A stretch of 17,536 nt of DNA from Parabacteroides sp. GTDB lineage: Bacteria; Bacteroidota; Bacteroidia; Bacteroidales; Tannerellaceae. The position numbers and the translations under genes are program-made. The stretch covers positions 1-17,536 of the forward strand of contig JAHHQS010000080.1 in assembly GCA_020026285.1 (NCBI GenBank), written 5' to 3'. The notes beneath the pieces were generated by a model. The model searched no databases. It was not told the origin of the DNA and saw nothing but the letters and a program-made list of their open reading frames with translations. Shown one piece after another: positions 16,580-17,536 of this stretch (positions are counted from its first letter, which is position 1; every line of letters starts with the position of its first letter).

Positions 16580-16795
16580 ATGGAAGAGAAAATATTGGAG
16601 ATACTGAAACAGGTATTTGAGTTGGAGAATGTGGATGAAAGTTGCGCCCAAGTGAATTGTGAAAAATGGGACTCTTTGAAGCATTTGGAATTAGTGGTTG
16701 AGATTGAATCGGCATTTAATATAGAGCTGGAACCTGAAGAGATTGCCGAAATGAAAAGTTTTAAGGACATTAAAAAGATACTTCAGGGGAAATAG
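16580..16795 (+). CDS. Acyl carrier protein (second), likely partner of the FkbH-like protein
   Basis: This is a 71-aa acidic ACP. The phosphopantetheine site is KWDSLKHLELV with S32 as the attachment residue, in the standard Asp-Ser-Leu context. The helix-III segment ESAFNIELEPEEIAEM and the ending MKSFKDIKKIL are classical for small discrete ACPs. The gene starts one base after the FkbH-like stop and its stop codon abuts the ATG of the hydrolase gene, so all three are probably co-translated. By analogy with tetronate pathways it would carry the glyceryl group. The sequence is quite unlike the first ACP at 11477, so the two probably carry different intermediates. Confidence 0.93.
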   Translation: MEEKILEILKQVFELENVDESCAQVNCEKWDSLKHLELVVEIESAFNIELEPEEIAEMKSFKDIKKILQGK

Positions 16796-17395
16796 ATGGA
16801 GGTTGTTCGTTTTGTAAATTCAGTTTTTGAATCTAACACTTACCTTATTAAAGATGATTGCCAGAGTCAATGCTATTTAGTTGATTGTGGTGATCCGAAA
16901 CCTATATTAGAAGAGTTGCAGCGCTTTGATTTAGAACTTGCGGCTATTTTTATCACTCATTCACATTTTGACCATATTTATGGATTGAATGAAGTGGTAT
17001 CTAATATTCCCTTTGTTAAAGTGTATCTTTCATTACATGGAAAAGAAGGACTGTTTTCCGACCGATTGAATATGTCCAGATACCATTCTACTTCTTTTAT
17101 ATATGAATATGATGATAATATTGAAGTAGTAGGAAACAATAGTGTCATATCTTTATTTGGTAGAGACGAGATACAGATGAAAACTTACGAAACTCCCGGA
17201 CATGATTGGAGTGCCTGTTGTTTTCAGATAAATAATTGTTTGTTTACCGGAGATTCCTATTTGCCTCAACACAAAGTGGTAACGACTTTTCCAAAAAGTA
17301 ATAAGAGGGAGGCAGAGAAGTCTTTAGAGCACATTAAAAAAATTGCTGTAGGATGCAACCTCTATCCGGGACATGGAGAAATTATATATGCGTAA
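16796..17395 (+). CDS. Metallo-beta-lactamase-fold hydrolase, glyoxalase II-like
   Basis: This is a 199-aa single-domain MBL-fold enzyme. The zinc motif HSHFDH occupies 55-60 (H55, H57, D59, H60), with further ligands H136 in TPGHDWSA, D153 in FTGDSYL and H193 in PGHGEI. It is shorter than true glyoxalase II and lacks the helical substrate domain, so the match is to the broad GloB-like group. Many such proteins hydrolyse thioesters. In this setting it could release the finished acyl group from an ACP or clear wrongly loaded carriers. Another possibility is a lactone-forming or lactone-opening step. The ATG is immediately after the second ACP stop. All metal ligands are present, so it should be active; the substrate is inferred. 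Confidence 0.88.
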   Translation: MEVVRFVNSVFESNTYLIKDDCQSQCYLVDCGDPKPILEELQRFDLELAAIFITHSHFDHIYGLNEVVSNIPFVKVYLSLHGKEGLFSDRLNMSRYHSTSFIYEYDDNIEVVGNNSVISLFGRDEIQMKTYETPGHDWSACCFQINNCLFTGDSYLPQHKVVTTFPKSNKREAEKSLEHIKKIAVGCNLYPGHGEIIYA

Positions 17396-17474
17396 ATATG
17401 GGCTGCTGCTGTTAAGTGTTTTTTCTTTTCTTTTTATTCCTTACTACGTAAGAAAATCAAATAAACATAGATAA
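17388..17474 (+). CDS. Possible 28-aa hydrophobic peptide (uncertain)
   Basis: A short open frame overlaps the last eight bases of the hydrolase gene. It begins MRKYGLLLLSVF and continues SFLFIPYYVRKSNKHR, that is, one hydrophobic segment of about 17 residues flanked by basic residues on both sides. This could be a tiny single-pass membrane peptide, the leftover start of a lost membrane gene, or chance. In favour: it fills most of the otherwise empty 86-bp gap, in an operon where gaps are nearly all below 15 bp, and it uses an overlapping ATG as other genes here do. Against: it is very short and resembles nothing I can name. Confidence 0.25.
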   Translation: MRKYGLLLLSVFSFLFIPYYVRKSNKHR

Positions 17475-17481
17475 TTTCGTT

Positions 17482-17536
17482 ATGAACAAACGAATCTGGC
17501 TTTCGCTTGCTCACATGGGTGGCCGTGAGCAAGACT
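17482..17536 (+). CDS. DegT-family aminotransferase, EpsN/PglE-like, 3'-truncated by the window edge
   Basis: Only the first 18 codons are visible: MNKRIWLSLAHMGGREQD. This closely follows the N-terminus of EpsN/PglE-type sugar aminotransferases (pattern K-I-LS--HM-G-EQ), which make the UDP-4-amino sugar used by PglD/EpsM-like acetyltransferases. That would complete the PglC-PglD-PglE set begun at 10211. The identification rests on a short segment but the motif is distinctive. The start is the ATG at 17482, after a gap of 86 bp. Confidence 0.75.
   Translation, partial: MNKRIWLSLAHMGGREQD

Noticed and set aside
15637..16684. Minus-strand open frames of up to 130 codons across the FkbH-like and ACP genes
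   Set aside because: They lie opposite genes with intact motifs, have no coherent protein features and are explained by codon bias on the coding strand.
17472..17479. TAATTTCG resembling the Bacteroides -7 promoter element (TAnnTTTG)
   Set aside because: It is only two bases before the start codon and has no -33 TTTG at a suitable distance.
1..17536. Invertible promoter of the kind that controls Bacteroides capsule loci
   Set aside because: No promoter-like segment between inverted repeats was seen. Such switches lie upstream of the first gene of the locus, which is outside the window.

Overview
The window is an internal stretch of a capsular polysaccharide / O-antigen type gene cluster from a member of the Bacteroidales (Bacteroides, Phocaeicola, Parabacteroides or a close relative). 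This rests on the AT-rich coding sequence, the lack of convincing Shine-Dalgarno sites before the starts, the resemblance of the proteins to Bacteroides capsule-locus families, and a decayed IS66-family element. All genes lie on the + strand and nearly all are within about 12 bp of each other or overlap, so they look like one long operon. No promoter, terminator, tRNA, rRNA or CRISPR was recognised. The genus is inference.

Layout. (1) Bases 1-2941: the 3' part of rmlC, then rmlB (dTDP-6-deoxyhexose supply) and a Wzx-type flippase. (2) Bases 2942-3785: an approximately 0.84 kb remnant of an IS66-family insertion sequence. It keeps recognisable terminal inverted repeats, a frameshifted orfA, and an orfB start fused by an internal deletion to the end of orfC. 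(3) Bases 3805-10221: a VioA/DegT-like sugar aminotransferase, four glycosyltransferases (one GT2, two clear GT4, one divergent GT-B) and an EpsG-like Wzy polymerase. (4) Bases 10211-11464: a PglC-like initiating phosphoglycosyl transferase and a PglD/EpsM-like sugar N-acyltransferase. (5) Bases 11477-17395: eight acyl-metabolism genes in the order ACP, KAS III, SDR, KAS III, VOC/epimerase, FkbH-like HAD-IIIC protein, ACP, metallo-beta-lactamase-fold hydrolase. (6) From 17482: the start of an EpsN/PglE-like aminotransferase that runs off the window.

How it fits together. The flippase, polymerase, initiating transferase and glycosyltransferases are the parts of a Wzx/Wzy-dependent capsule pathway. 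rmlB/rmlC and the first aminotransferase suggest dTDP-rhamnose and/or a dTDP-4-amino-4,6-dideoxyhexose. The PglC-PglD-PglE-like trio suggests a bacillosamine-type sugar as the first sugar on undecaprenyl phosphate. In the familiar arrangement (pglC/pglD/pglE, or epsL/epsM/epsN of Bacillus subtilis) these functions sit close together. Here about 6 kb of carrier-protein-dependent acyl chemistry lies between the PglD-like and PglE-like genes. FkbH-family proteins plus an ACP are known in tetronate and other polyketide pathways to make glyceryl-S-ACP from 1,3-bisphosphoglycerate. KAS III-like enzymes can condense acyl groups or transfer them to alcohols and amines. The strongest hypothesis is therefore that the locus builds an unusual, probably glycerate-derived, acyl group on a carrier protein and attaches it to a capsule sugar, perhaps the 4-amino group of the bacillosamine-type sugar. 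The product is not determined by the sequence.
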